Source of the DNA: Pelomonas sp047654805
GTDB taxonomy: Bacteria; Pseudomonadota; Gammaproteobacteria; Burkholderiales; Burkholderiaceae_C
DNA length: 64,000 bases
Reading direction: 5' to 3'
NCBI RefSeq assembly: GCF_047654805.1
Contig: NZ_JASGIV010000001.1
Coordinates: 5,332,001 to 5,396,000 of the forward strand
The notes below the pieces were generated by a model. The model ran no database searches. It was not told the DNA's origin and saw nothing but the letters and a program-made list of their open reading frames with translations. This document shows positions 27,324 through 36,859 of this stretch, in pieces. Numbering within the stretch: the stretch's first letter is position 1; each line of letters begins with the position of its first letter. The translations under genes were made by a program, and so were the position numbers.

Positions 27324-27975
27324 CCCAGACGCCCAGCAGCGCATTGGTCACGGAGTGCGCGATGACGGCTGTCCACAGCTTGCCGCTGCGGCGGTAGAGC
27401 CACGCATAGGCCAGGCCCGCGACGACGGCGGCCAGCCACAGCGTGTGGGCAAGCGTGAAGACGAACGTCGACATGACGATGGCGCGCAGGCTCACGGTCT
27501 GCGGGTCGACACGCTCGAAACCCGGGTGCTGCACCCAGCGCATCAGGAAGCTGCGCCAGAACAACTCCTCCATGACCGGCACCACCAGTGCGGCGCCGGT
27601 CAGGCGCAGCAGGACCAGCGGCCAGATCAGCTGACCAGAGGCATCCAGCGGCACGAAGCCGGCCGTGGCTTCGCCCAGCTGCATCCACGGCGCGTCCAGC
27701 TGCACCCAGATCGCGAAGACAGCGATGCCGACGACGACGGCCCAGCCAGTCTCGCGGGCATCCGGCAGGTTCTGGCGCACCAGCTCGCCATAGCCGCGCC
27801 AGTACCAGGCCAAGAGGCCGGCGACGATCAGGGTCTGGACGCCGTAGATCCAGCGCGAGTCCACGCCGAGGTCGGCGGGCAGGTAGCCGCGCAGCGCCAG
27901 CAGCGCCATGAAGACGACGAAGGGAATGCAGCGAGCAAGTGCGGCGGGGCTGAGGGTGGGCGGGGTGGTGGGCAT
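27292..27975 (-). CDS. CPBP/CAAX-type intramembrane protease-related protein
   Basis: A 227-residue protein with about seven membrane segments. The CAAX/Abi motifs are present: EELFWRSFLMRW with the paired Glu and Arg, the first His in FTLAHTLW, and the second His in VIAHSVTNALLG. The overall pattern (MPTT...RCIPFVVFMALLALRGYL, GWAVVVGIAVFAIWVQLD) resembles the CAAX-related proteins found in exosortase/PEP-CTERM-bearing species. No exosortase is in this window. A peptidase role on membrane substrates is inferred from the family. Confidence 0.85.
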   Translation of the reverse strand: MPTTPPTLSPAALARCIPFVVFMALLALRGYLPADLGVDSRWIYGVQTLIVAGLLAWYWRGYGELVRQNLPDARETGWAVVVGIAVFAIWVQLDAPWMQLGEATAGFVPLDASGQLIWPLVLLRLTGAALVVPVMEELFWRSFLMRWVQHPGFERVDPQTVSLRAIVMSTFVFTLAHTLWLAAVVAGLAYAWLYRRSGKLWTAVIAHSVTNALLGVWVISTGRWEFW

Positions 27976-28030
27976 CGGGCGGCAGCTTAGCCCGGGGGCA
28001 TGACGACCCGGCCTGGCGTACCCCCGAGGC

Positions 28031-29626
28031 TCAGGGGGCTTCGCTCAACAGGCCCTGCTCGAACGCGACGTAGACGCCGTTGGTCCAGCCGAAGCCGTCC
28101 TGGGTCTCGTACTCGCCGCCGCCGCCGGGGCGATCCTCGGCGACGTCGTACTTCTCCAGCAGTCGTCCGGTGGCCAGGTAGACGCGATGCACACTGGCAC
28201 ACCAGCGCGCGGCGATGTCATAGGCGAGCGCCCGGTGGCCGTACTGCGCCAGGCCCTGCGCGGCCACCCATTGCAGCGGCGCCCAGCCGTTGGGGGCGTC
28301 CCATTGCTGGCCGGTGGCCTGGTCGGTTGTCAGCAGGCCGTTGGCACCGAGCAGACGACGCTGCACTTGGGCGGCCATCGCATCGGCCTGGTGCTGGGTA
28401 GCCAGGCCCAGGTAAAGCGGCATCAGGCCGGCGGCCGTCAGCGGGCGCGAATCATGCGCGTTGCGCCAGTTCAGGTCGGCGAAATGGCCGGCAGACCCGT
28501 CAGGAGGAGTTCGCCAGAACAGCGTCTGCAGCAGTTGCTGGCGCGCGCTCGCACGTGCCTTGAAGGCCAATGCGGTGGTCCCGTCTCCACTTCGCGCGGC
28601 GCCCTGGGCGATGGCATTCTCGAGGCCGGCGAGCAAGGCCTGCAGGTCCACGGGTGCGAGGGCGGTGGTTTCGATGGTGGCGATGTCCGTGGGAATGGCG
28701 CACCAGCGGCCGGAGAAGTCCCAGCCGCTCTCGGCGCCGGCGCGCAGGTCGCGCCAGACTTCATCGGGTGCGCGACCGGTCGCTGCTTTCGCGGCCTGGG
28801 CGGTCAGCACGTCTTCGCGCCAGCTCTCTTCGCGCGGCGAGCAGCGGTCGTCCCAGTAGCGGTTCAGCAGCGCGCCTTCGGGCGTACGCAGCACGCGGCG
28901 ATGGGCCTGGCTGGGCGCGAGCTCCGCCTCACCGTCCATCCAGAAGGCGTGCTCGGTCTTCAGCGAATCCAGGTGGGCCGCGAAGCCGGCGGCGGGGTCG
29001 TCGGCGTGCAGCAGCTCCACCATCTTGAAGAAGAAGGGCGGCTGCGAACGGCTCAGCATGTAGCTTCTGCTGCTGTTGGGGATGAAGCCGTAGGTGGCCA
29101 GCAGGTGGGCGAAGTTGGCGAGCAGGTGCTGGGCCAGGTCGTGCCGGCCGTCGGCGACCAGGCCCAGCATCGTGAAATAACTGTCCCAGTAGTAGAGCTC
29201 GCGGAAGCGCCCGCCCGGCACGACGTAGGGCTGGGGCAGCGCCAGCAGGCTCTCGCCGTCCTGTGCGCGGGTGTGCTCGCGCACCAGCAGCGGCCACAGC
29301 GCGCGGATGTGTTCGCGCAGCCCCAGGCGGGGTCCGACGGCAGCGTCGTGGCCGGGTAGCGCGAAGTGAGCCTGAATGAAGTCCGGCAGCGAGAAGCCCG
29401 GTAGCCGGCGTTCGGCCTCGAAGCGCGCCCGGATCAGCGCCGGGGCGCTCTTGGGCGTGGCATCGACGAAGCTCTTTCCGTCGTCGAAGACTCGCGTCAT
29501 CTGCACGGCGACGAAGAGTTCGCCGTACAGCTCGTGGGGCGTGGCGGCCGTGGCCCGCGCGGGCGCGACGGCGTGGACGGGCGCAGCCGGGAAGAGGTCG
29601 CCGGAGCGCGAGGAGGAGCGATTCAT
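28031..29626 (-). CDS. Alpha,alpha-trehalase
   Basis: Hydrolyses trehalose to two glucoses (glycoside hydrolase family 37). The 531-residue protein has both trehalase signatures: PGGRFRELYYWDSYF near residue 142 and QWDAPNGWAPLQW near 440, with the RAxxESGWDFS-type block (LRAGAESGWDFSGRW) between them. There is no obvious signal peptide, so it is likely cytoplasmic, like TreF. Its ATG overlaps the stop of the MFS permease gene by 4 bp, and the TonB receptor lies upstream, giving a full uptake-to-hydrolysis route for trehalose. Confidence 0.95.
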   Translation of the reverse strand: MNRSSSRSGDLFPAAPVHAVAPARATAATPHELYGELFVAVQMTRVFDDGKSFVDATPKSAPALIRARFEAERRLPGFSLPDFIQAHFALPGHDAAVGPRLGLREHIRALWPLLVREHTRAQDGESLLALPQPYVVPGGRFRELYYWDSYFTMLGLVADGRHDLAQHLLANFAHLLATYGFIPNSSRSYMLSRSQPPFFFKMVELLHADDPAAGFAAHLDSLKTEHAFWMDGEAELAPSQAHRRVLRTPEGALLNRYWDDRCSPREESWREDVLTAQAAKAATGRAPDEVWRDLRAGAESGWDFSGRWCAIPTDIATIETTALAPVDLQALLAGLENAIAQGAARSGDGTTALAFKARASARQQLLQTLFWRTPPDGSAGHFADLNWRNAHDSRPLTAAGLMPLYLGLATQHQADAMAAQVQRRLLGANGLLTTDQATGQQWDAPNGWAPLQWVAAQGLAQYGHRALAYDIAARWCASVHRVYLATGRLLEKYDVAEDRPGGGGEYETQDGFGWTNGVYVAFEQGLLSEAP

Positions 29627-30909
29627 GACGCGAGGTGCCGGCGCAGCCGGGCGAGGGACAGGGCCAGTGCTGCAACAGGAACCAGCAGCAGGCCGAAGGC
29701 GGTGGTGCCGTCGAAGGCGACGAATAGGCGGCCGGTTATGAAGCTGCCCAACGTGCCACCGAGCGCGGAGAAGACGACGATGAGGCCGGTCATTGCCGCA
29801 TGCCGCCGTTGGGGCAGCGCGCTGAGCATGGCGGAGTTGATGGCCGGGTAGATGGGCGCCAGCAGCAGCCCTGTGGCCGGCAGCAGATAGGCCGCTGGCG
29901 GCGCATTGAGCCAGCCGACGTCGCTACCCATTGGCTGGGCGCCCTTGGCCAGGGGTAGTGCCACGAGGATGAGGGCGGCGATGCCCATCAGGCAGGCGAT
30001 GACGACGGCGAACCAGCCAAGCCGGCCGATGACAGCGGCGCTGGTCAGTCGGCCCAGTGCGGTGCTGGCCGGCATGATGACAGCCAGGCCCACACTCATG
30101 GCAGTGGGCAGGTGAAGTACCTCGTTGTTGAAGCTGGGCAGCCAGGTCGAGATGCCCTGCTCGATGAGTACGTAGAGAAAAGCCGACAGCAGGAACACGA
30201 CGACCAGCGCCAGCCTCAGCAGCGGTGCCATTGCGACGAGGTCTTCGCGCAACGTCGTGTCAGGTGACTGGATGGGGCCTTCGTCCAGCGGGCTGACGAG
30301 CAGCAGCACGAAGGCGCCTGCCGCCAGCGCAGCCAGTAGGGGGTAGACCTGCAGCCAGCCTTTGCCCTCGGCATGCGCGGCCTGGCTGAACAGCAGGAAG
30401 CCTCCCAGCACACCCACCATGAACAGGCCTTCCAGCAAGTTGGTGAAGCGCGCATGGCCGGCGCGGTCCTGCGTGACCAGACCGATCATGGAGTACGCAG
30501 ACACCTTCACCAGCGCGAAGCCCGCGCCCAGCGTGCAGAACAGCAGCTTGATGGCCCAGAAGGCCGAGAGAGCTGGCATGGCCAGGCAGGCTGCGCCAAC
30601 GGCAGCCAGGGCCAGCAGCATGGAGCGTTTGAGGCCCAGCCGCGGCAGCAGTGAGGCGACAAGGAAGGACGTGACCGCGATGGGCAGGTCCTTCCATGCG
30701 TCCAGCAGCGCGGCGTCGGCGCGCGCAACGCCGAGCGTCTGCACGACCAGCAGGTTGACCGCGCCGACGCTGTTCAGCAGCGCACCGAACAGCATGTAGG
30801 TCAGGATGATGGCGACCCTGATGCGCAGGCCGCCGCTCGAAACAGGCACCGCCGGGAGGGATGTGGGTTGTGTCATGTCGAGAGCAGCGTTGAGTAAGGG
30901 CTTCGCCAT
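29623..30909 (-). CDS. MFS sugar permease, probably for trehalose
   Basis: A 428-residue 12-span major facilitator of the sugar:proton type (AIILTYMLFGALLNSVGAVN, LLEGLFMVGVLGGFLLF, LIEQGISTWLPSFNNEV). The substrate is not readable from sequence; trehalose is inferred because the gene lies between a TonB receptor (14 bp away) and the trehalase whose start overlaps its stop. The first ATG at 30909 or an internal one at 30876 (MTQPTS) could serve; the second trims an unusual N-terminal tail. Confidence 0.85.
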   Translation of the reverse strand: MAKPLLNAALDMTQPTSLPAVPVSSGGLRIRVAIILTYMLFGALLNSVGAVNLLVVQTLGVARADAALLDAWKDLPIAVTSFLVASLLPRLGLKRSMLLALAAVGAACLAMPALSAFWAIKLLFCTLGAGFALVKVSAYSMIGLVTQDRAGHARFTNLLEGLFMVGVLGGFLLFSQAAHAEGKGWLQVYPLLAALAAGAFVLLLVSPLDEGPIQSPDTTLREDLVAMAPLLRLALVVVFLLSAFLYVLIEQGISTWLPSFNNEVLHLPTAMSVGLAVIMPASTALGRLTSAAVIGRLGWFAVVIACLMGIAALILVALPLAKGAQPMGSDVGWLNAPPAAYLLPATGLLLAPIYPAINSAMLSALPQRRHAAMTGLIVVFSALGGTLGSFITGRLFVAFDGTTAFGLLLVPVAALALSLARLRRHLAS

Positions 30910-30923
30910 CTATCTTGGCGTCG

Positions 30924-33440
30924 TCAGAACTGGAAACCCACGCTGAGCTCGTAGGACCGGCCGAACAGCGGCCGCGCGAGGAACACGCCGTCCTGCCCCA
31001 CACCCTGGCCCGGCACGCGGAAGTTGCCCTCGGTCAGGCCGATCTTGTTGGTCAGGTTGGTGCCGGTCAGACGCACTTCCAGGCCGTTGTCCATCGAGAA
31101 CACCGCACCCGCATCAATGGTGCGATAGGCCGGCAGCTTCAGCGTGTTGGTCTGGTCGGCGAAGCGCTCGCCCACATGGCTCAGCGTCGCGAACGTGCGC
31201 AGCTGGCCGAAGGCGGTCTGGGTCTGCCAGCTGGGCGTAAGTCGAGCCTGGAACTTGGGCGCGCGTTCCACGCGGTTGCCGCTGTACTGCTGGAAGTCCT
31301 TGTACTTGGCGTCCTGGAAGTTGCCGGTGGCTGCGATCTCGAAGCCAGCGCCGGGGCGCAGCGTCAGCTCGAACTCCACGCCCGTGGCCTTGCTGTTGGG
31401 GCGCAGCACGACGTTGCCGGCGTTGGTGAACTGCTGGGTCTGCGAGTTGGTCAGCTTGTTGGCATAGGCCGTCAGGAAGGCGCTGTAGAGCTTGGTCGCA
31501 GTCTTCAGGCCGATTTCGTACTGCGTGATGTCCTCGACCGGGTCCCTGGCTTCGTTGGCGCCGCGGCCGCGCAGCACATCGAAGTCGGGCATCCGATGGC
31601 CCTTGTTCACACGCACGAAGGCGCTGAGCTCGCGGCTGAGCGCGTAGTTGGCACCTCCGGTGAAGGAGTTGCGCGTGAGCTTGCTGTCGAGCAGGGTGTT
31701 GGTGCCGTTGAAGTAGGCGAGGTTGTTGTTGTAGAGCGTCGTCGGGTCGGCATCGAGGTCTCCGTTGCTGACGTTGGCAATGCTGCCGGTGATGCGCTGC
31801 GTCTCACGGCGCACGCCCAGGTCCACGCGCAGTTGCTTGCTGAGCTGCCATTCATCGGCGATGAAGAGGGCGTGGGTGTTGCCGCTGTAGCTCGCGTCCA
31901 GGTTGAACGAGAACGGTGGTGTGACGTATCCGTTGCGCGAAGCCTTGACGCCGTTGTCCAGCACCACGTCGATGAGGCGGGCATGCGGCTGCACCGTCAT
32001 CAACTGGGCCTGGCCAAGCGTCCAGACGTCGTGCGAGCTGTAGCCGGCCAGGTACAGGCCGAAGGTGAGGTTGTTGCCGGGCGCTATCTCGCGCGACAGC
32101 CTTGTCTCGTTGCTTGTGGAGCGCAGCGCCTTGTCCACGACCCACATGCCGTTGACGATGACGGGCGTGCTGCCGGCCACCGCGCCGCCGCCGTTCACGA
32201 ATGTGGCGCTGCCGGCGATGGCGGTGCGGCCGGCCGCGGCAACGGCCGAGGCATCGCCATTGGCGGCGGTCACCTGCGACGCGACATAGCTGGACAGCGT
32301 CTGCGGGTTCGCGCCCGAGAACAGCGCATAGGTTGGCGTGTCGCCGGTCGTATGGCTGAGCTTGTTGGTCAGCGTCCAGTCGCCCAGCTTGGTGTCGAGG
32401 TTGGCGCCGTAGGTCTGCACGTCGGCGCCACGACCATCGGCCAGGTCCTTGGCGACGGTCGTGCGCTGGATCTCGGGCCTGCCGCCTGGCAGCGTACGGC
32501 CCGTCGCGCGGCCGGTTTCCAGCACGATGTTGCGCAGCTCGTTCCCGTAGAAGTAATCCTTCAGCGCATTGAAGCCGGGGTAGCTGGAGACGCTCTTTCC
32601 GTCCGCGCCGCCGACGACCGGGATGGCCGTGAAGAAGGCGTTGCGGTCCCGCAGCGCGCGGGCATAGAGCTGCAGGCTGCCATGGTCGAGCCTGCGGCTG
32701 AGCATGACACTGGCCTGGCCGCCGTCGTCGGCAGGGAACTGGGTGTCGCGCACGCCGTCGCTCTGGCGCCAGAAGCCCCCCACCATGACGCTCCACTGCT
32801 CGCTCAGCTTGCCGGCGTAGACGCCGTCCACGCGCTTGAGGTTGCCGGTGCCGGTGGTGACTCGCAGGCCTGCCTCGGGGTTGCGGCCATCCTTCTGGAT
32901 GAAGTTGACGGTTACGCCGGGCTGACCACTGCCGAAGATGGGGCTGGGGCCGCCGCGCAGCACTTCCATGCGCTCGATGGTGTCATCCAGGCGGAACAGC
33001 TGTGAGTGCTCGAAGAAGCTCAGCGTGGGTAGGTGGTACAGCGGCGCGCCGTTGAGCTGGAAGGTCGAGTAGGGGCCATCGCCCGGGGTCGGGAAGCCGC
33101 GTACGCGGATGTTGGCCCCGGCCTGCCCGCCGGAGGTCTCGACGAACACGCCGGGCACGGTCTTCAGGATGTCGGCCGTGCTGGTGGGGGCGGCCTGCTT
33201 GATCTGCTCCTCTGTGGCGGTCGTGATCGAGAAGCCTGCCTCCAGTTTGCGCACGCCTTCGCGGCGTGCCGTGCCGGTGACGACGACGGCCTCGAGCTCC
33301 TTTACTTCGGGCGAGGCGGGGGAGGGCTTGGCGGCCTCCTGGGCCTGCCCGGTGGCGCACAGGGCGGCAGCGGCCAGGGCGATCAGTTGCGGGCGGCGCA
33401 GCGGGGCGCCAATGCGCGGCGCGACTTGGTGCTGGGGCAT
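30924..33440 (-). CDS. TonB-dependent outer-membrane receptor, probably for trehalose or related sugar
   Basis: An 838-residue outer membrane transporter. The start at 33440 has a GGAG ribosome site 8 bp upstream and opens a signal peptide ending ATGQAQ. A TonB-box-like segment (LEAVVVTGTARREG) follows, then the plug domain (STADILKTVPGVFVETSGG, IRVRGF, IERMEVLRGGPSPIFGSG). The beta-barrel ends with the typical aromatic C-terminus ELSVGFQF. In sequence it resembles siderophore-type receptors, but its place at the head of a permease-trehalase operon points to a sugar. Two LacI-like operators lie just upstream. Confidence 0.92.
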   Translation of the reverse strand: MPQHQVAPRIGAPLRRPQLIALAAAALCATGQAQEAAKPSPASPEVKELEAVVVTGTARREGVRKLEAGFSITTATEEQIKQAAPTSTADILKTVPGVFVETSGGQAGANIRVRGFPTPGDGPYSTFQLNGAPLYHLPTLSFFEHSQLFRLDDTIERMEVLRGGPSPIFGSGQPGVTVNFIQKDGRNPEAGLRVTTGTGNLKRVDGVYAGKLSEQWSVMVGGFWRQSDGVRDTQFPADDGGQASVMLSRRLDHGSLQLYARALRDRNAFFTAIPVVGGADGKSVSSYPGFNALKDYFYGNELRNIVLETGRATGRTLPGGRPEIQRTTVAKDLADGRGADVQTYGANLDTKLGDWTLTNKLSHTTGDTPTYALFSGANPQTLSSYVASQVTAANGDASAVAAAGRTAIAGSATFVNGGGAVAGSTPVIVNGMWVVDKALRSTSNETRLSREIAPGNNLTFGLYLAGYSSHDVWTLGQAQLMTVQPHARLIDVVLDNGVKASRNGYVTPPFSFNLDASYSGNTHALFIADEWQLSKQLRVDLGVRRETQRITGSIANVSNGDLDADPTTLYNNNLAYFNGTNTLLDSKLTRNSFTGGANYALSRELSAFVRVNKGHRMPDFDVLRGRGANEARDPVEDITQYEIGLKTATKLYSAFLTAYANKLTNSQTQQFTNAGNVVLRPNSKATGVEFELTLRPGAGFEIAATGNFQDAKYKDFQQYSGNRVERAPKFQARLTPSWQTQTAFGQLRTFATLSHVGERFADQTNTLKLPAYRTIDAGAVFSMDNGLEVRLTGTNLTNKIGLTEGNFRVPGQGVGQDGVFLARPLFGRSYELSVGFQF

Positions 33441-33520
33441 GGATGTCTCCGGTGGTTGTTGTCGATCCCGAAAGCCGGCGCGGCCGTCGCCACTTTCGAT
33501 GGGCCGGACTTTGAGCGCAA

Positions 33521-33579
33521 ATGTTATCGATGTCATTTGGGTAAATACCAGGGTGCCTGGTGGTTGACATCGATGGCAT
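33521..33579. promoter_or_regulatory. Two LacI-family-type operators upstream of the trehalose operon
   Basis: Two 16-bp pseudo-palindromes with a central CG occur at 33521-33536 (ATGTTATCGATGTCAT) and 33564-33579 (TTGACATCGATGGCAT). Both have the form TGNNATC-GATNNCA and are 43 bp centre to centre, about four helical turns. This is the style of LacI/GalR operators, where paired sites allow looping. They stand 81 and 124 bp upstream of the receptor start codon. No LacI-type gene is in this window, so the repressor must be encoded elsewhere. Confidence 0.6.
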
Positions 33580-33663
33580 ATGCGGCTTCATGCCGATGCG
33601 GCCACAGCCACTGGCCAGTGGCTCGGCTTGCCGGGCGGGGACGAACGCCGACAATCCGCGACC

Positions 33664-34425
33664 ATGAGCACCCATGACCTCACCGATGCCGAGTTCGCCG
33701 AACTCGACGAACTCCTCGCCGCCACGCCCGAGCCCTTGCAGCCGTTGGACGCCTCCATGCTGGACGGCTACCTGTGCGGTGTCATCGTGCAGCCCCGACT
33801 CATCGAGGCCGATGAGTGGCTGCCAAACATCTTCGACTACGACGGAGGCTTGCTGCCCGAGACGGTGGACGCGGCCTGGCTGGACAAGCTGACCCAGCTG
33901 GTTGAGCGCCGCCATGCCGCGCTGAACCGCAGCCTCGTGGAGGACGGCTGGTTCGATCCCGTCATCCTCGACGTCGACGAGGAGCAGGCCCCCGAGCCCC
34001 TGCCCGACGATGCCAGTGACGAAGAGCGCTCCGCCCGCGCCAGTTACGACGAGCTGGGCCCCATCTCGCGCGCGCTGATGCCTTGGGTGGCTGGCTTCCA
34101 ACACGCCGCACTGTGCTTCCCGGAGCTGTCCAACCTGCCCAATGAGGATGTCGCTGCTGCCATGGCGCGCTTGTACCGTCACCTGCCGGCCGAGACCGCC
34201 GAGGAGAAGGAGGTCGTCGCGACGCTGAATCGCGAGCATCCCCTGAAGGACCTGGACGAAGCCATCGAGGAGCTGGTCGTCACGGTGGCCGACCTGGCCG
34301 ACCTGACCGAGGCTGAGCGCTACCGCGTCGACACCATCCGCCGCGACACGCCCAAGGTGGGGCGCAACGACCCCTGCCCTTGCGGTTCCGGCCGCAAGTA
34401 CAAGCAGTGCCACGGTAGCAACTGA
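33664..34425 (+). CDS. YecA/UPF0149-family protein with C-terminal SEC-C motif
   Basis: A 253-residue acidic protein of the YgfB/YecA group (LDELLAATPEPLQPLDASMLDGYLCG; DWLPNIFDYD-like segment EWLPNIFDYDGG) that ends in a zinc-binding SEC-C motif, VGRNDPCPCGSGRKYKQCHG. YecA-type proteins have been linked to the SecA/ribosome system, but no precise role is set. The next gene, a phosphoesterase, starts on the last base of its stop codon (TGATG), implying coupled translation. Confidence 0.88.
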   Translation: MSTHDLTDAEFAELDELLAATPEPLQPLDASMLDGYLCGVIVQPRLIEADEWLPNIFDYDGGLLPETVDAAWLDKLTQLVERRHAALNRSLVEDGWFDPVILDVDEEQAPEPLPDDASDEERSARASYDELGPISRALMPWVAGFQHAALCFPELSNLPNEDVAAAMARLYRHLPAETAEEKEVVATLNREHPLKDLDEAIEELVVTVADLADLTEAERYRVDTIRRDTPKVGRNDPCPCGSGRKYKQCHGSN

Positions 34426-35192
34426 TGCGTTTGCAACTGCTCTCGGACCTCCACCTGGAGACCGAGAGCTACGTGCCTACGCCCGCGCCCGACGCGGAGC
34501 TGCTGGTCCTGGCCGGCGACATCGACACGACCTGGCGCAGCTTCGAGCAGTTCCGCGGCTGGCCGGTGCCGGTGCTGTTCGTGCCGGGCAATCACGAGTA
34601 CGACTGCCGCGACGTGGACGAGGCCCGCGAGGCGCTGCGTGCCCATGTGCGGGCAATGGGCCTGCGCATCCTGGACGACGAGGCCGTCGTCATGACTGAC
34701 GACCGGGGTCGGCGCGTGCGCTATGTCGGCTGCACGCGATGGTGCGACTTCGACGCCTTCGGCCCCGCAGGTCGCGAGCGCGCCATGCGTGCCGGAGGGT
34801 ATTTCCAGAAGGTCATGCAGGCCACCCGCCACGGCGAGGTCTTCGGCGTGGACGCAGTGCGCGCGCTGGCGCTGGAGAGCCGTGCCTGGCTGGCCGGCGA
34901 ACTGGCCCGAACAGGCGACTGGGACGCGACGGTGGTCATCACGCATTTCGCACCCAGCCTGAAGAGTGCCGACCCGCGCTATGGTCGCCAGCCCGGCACG
35001 GCCAGCTTCTGCAACGACGACGAGGACCTGTTGCCCGGCGCAGACCTGTGGCTGCACGGCCATCTGCACTGCCGGCACGACTACCGGATCGGCGGCACCC
35101 GCATCGTCAGCAACGCCCGCGGCCACATGAAGCGGGGCGAGGCCGACGGCTTCGACGGTGGCCGCGTCATTGAGGTGTTTTCACCGGCTTGA
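34425..35192 (+). CDS. Calcineurin-like metallophosphoesterase
   Basis: A 255-residue phosphoesterase. Its motifs are the initial SDLHLE, AGDID, the GNHEYD block, a long central region, ITHFAPS and GHLHCRHDY, matching the metal ligands of the calcineurin-like fold. The substrate (nucleotide, RNA or phosphoprotein) is not evident. It is translationally coupled to the YecA-like gene, and its 3' end overlaps the convergent DMT transporter gene by 26 bp. Confidence 0.92.
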   Translation: MRLQLLSDLHLETESYVPTPAPDAELLVLAGDIDTTWRSFEQFRGWPVPVLFVPGNHEYDCRDVDEAREALRAHVRAMGLRILDDEAVVMTDDRGRRVRYVGCTRWCDFDAFGPAGRERAMRAGGYFQKVMQATRHGEVFGVDAVRALALESRAWLAGELARTGDWDATVVITHFAPSLKSADPRYGRQPGTASFCNDDEDLLPGADLWLHGHLHCRHDYRIGGTRIVSNARGHMKRGEADGFDGGRVIEVFSPA

Positions 35193-36165
35193 TGCGCAGT
35201 GCCCACATCACACCCGCCACGAGCAGCGCCACGCCTGCCAGCGTGGCCGGTGGTGGCACCCGCTGATTCCAGGTGAAGGCATAGGCCAGGGCTGCCAGCG
35301 TCTCGAACACGATGAGTTGGCCCGACAGCGAGGTTGGCAGGCGCTGGCTGGCCTCGTTCCAGCACAGCGTGCCCAGCCAGGACGAGCACAGGCCGATGGC
35401 CGCCATCAGGCCGACAAAGGCCCAGGGCCTCTCACCCAGCGGCAGCGCGTAGTCAGCCGGGATCAGCGTGCCCGGCGCGGCGAGTTGCACGCCGCCCAGC
35501 AGTCCAACGCCGATCAAGGCCATGGGCAGCGTAACCAGCCCCTGCGCCGTCGCCCAGGCGCGCGGGCTGCGGTCGGCGTGGGCGCGCAGCCAGTCGGCGT
35601 TGCGAATGGGATACCAGGTCCAGCAGGCCACGGCCGCGATGGCCAGCAGTGCACCCTCTGCGTAGCGACGCGGGTCGCCGGCCTGTATCTGCAGCATGGC
35701 CACCTCATCGCGGTTCACGAGGCCCAGGCCCGCGCCAATCAGTGCCAGCGATGGCGCCAGCTGCGCCCACGGCAGATGACCGTCGCGCAAGCGGTTGCGG
35801 TGGTTGGCACAGACGGCGATGACCACCGGTAGCGTGCCGATGATCATGGTCGGCAGTGGCGCACCGGCGCGCTGGATGGCTGCCGACAGGCAGAGGTAGT
35901 ACAGGAAGTTGCCGACCAGGCTGAGCCTGGCTGCTTCCCACCAGTCGCCGGCCTGCAGCTCGCGCAGCGCGCGCCGGTCCAGCAGCAGGGCCAGCGGCAG
36001 GGCGATGAGTCCGAATGCCAGGTAGCGGCCCACCGTCAGCAGGGCCGGCGCATACCCGGGCAGCATGACGGGTGCGACGAAGACCAGCCCCCACATCAAT
36101 CCGGCAGCGAGGGCGAACAGCAAGCCAAGAAGCATGGCCGGCATCATCACCGATGCCGCTTTCAC
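35167..36165 (-). CDS. DMT-superfamily (EamA-like) transporter
   Basis: A 332-residue protein with ten predicted membrane helices in two EamA-type halves (LLFALAAGLMWGLVFVAPV and GALLAIAAVACWTWYPIRNADWL). Such carriers export metabolites or drugs; the substrate is unknown. Translation may begin at the first ATG (MKAASVMMPAMLLG) or at the later MLLGLLFALAAG. It is divergent from a small exported protein gene. Confidence 0.88.
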   Translation of the reverse strand: MKAASVMMPAMLLGLLFALAAGLMWGLVFVAPVMLPGYAPALLTVGRYLAFGLIALPLALLLDRRALRELQAGDWWEAARLSLVGNFLYYLCLSAAIQRAGAPLPTMIIGTLPVVIAVCANHRNRLRDGHLPWAQLAPSLALIGAGLGLVNRDEVAMLQIQAGDPRRYAEGALLAIAAVACWTWYPIRNADWLRAHADRSPRAWATAQGLVTLPMALIGVGLLGGVQLAAPGTLIPADYALPLGERPWAFVGLMAAIGLCSSWLGTLCWNEASQRLPTSLSGQLIVFETLAALAYAFTWNQRVPPPATLAGVALLVAGVMWALRIKPVKTPQ

Positions 36166-36190
36166 ATGGACCCGTTAGGCTTCGCGCCCC

Positions 36191-36859
36191 ATGCATCGCC
36201 CGCGCGCCATTGCCATCGTCTGTCTTCTGAGTGCCCTTGGCGCGGCCCGGGCCGGTCGGCCGCTGCAGGCCGAGGACGCCGACATCATGGACCCCCGGGC
36301 CTGCGAGCTCGAAGGCGCACACAGCCATTGGCGAGAACAGGGCGCCGCCCAGCGCCAGACCAGCCTGCAGCTTGGCTGCGGCATCGGAGGGAACAGCGAG
36401 GTCGCGTTGCAGCTCATCAGGCCGCGCGAACTCGCGCTGGGGGGAAAGACCCAGTTCTGGCGGGATGGCGAAACCCGGGTCACGGTGGCCTGGAACCTGG
36501 CGCACCGACATGTCGAGGCCGCGTGGCGGCGCAGCGGCGCGGGCCTGGTCCTGGTGGCCAGTGCGCCGCTGGCTGGCGACTGGGTCCTGCATGCCAATCT
36601 CGGCCACCAGCGCGACGAGTTGCTGCACCGGCGCAGCACGATCTGGGCACTGGCAGCCGAGCACAACGGCCTGGGCGAAGGCGGGCGCTGGCAGCCCATG
36701 GCCGAGCTCTTCGGCGACGACCAGGGCCGGCCCTGGGCCAACGCCGCGCTGCGCGTGGCGCTGCGGCAGGAGCGCCTGTTCGTCGATGTATCGATGGCAC
36801 GGCGGCTGGGAGGCGTGAACGCACGGCTCGCCACAGCCGGCTTCAAGCTTGCGTTCTGA
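36191..36859 (+). CDS. Exported hypothetical protein, possible small outer-membrane barrel
   Basis: A 222-residue protein with a signal peptide (MHRPRAIAIVCLLSALGAARA). The mature part has alternating strands with regular aromatic and charged residues and a terminal Phe (RLATAGFKLAF), a pattern that suggests a beta-barrel of the outer membrane. The early part, DADIMDPRACELEGAHSHWRE, resembles putative transporter or MetA-like exported proteins. No function is assigned. It ends 17 bp inside the convergent glpD. Confidence 0.65.
   Translation: MHRPRAIAIVCLLSALGAARAGRPLQAEDADIMDPRACELEGAHSHWREQGAAQRQTSLQLGCGIGGNSEVALQLIRPRELALGGKTQFWRDGETRVTVAWNLAHRHVEAAWRRSGAGLVLVASAPLAGDWVLHANLGHQRDELLHRRSTIWALAAEHNGLGEGGRWQPMAELFGDDQGRPWANAALRVALRQERLFVDVSMARRLGGVNARLATAGFKLAF

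Noticed and set aside
30915..33005. 696-codon plus-strand frame
   Set aside because: Antisense shadow of the TonB receptor gene, a common effect of high GC and third-position bias.
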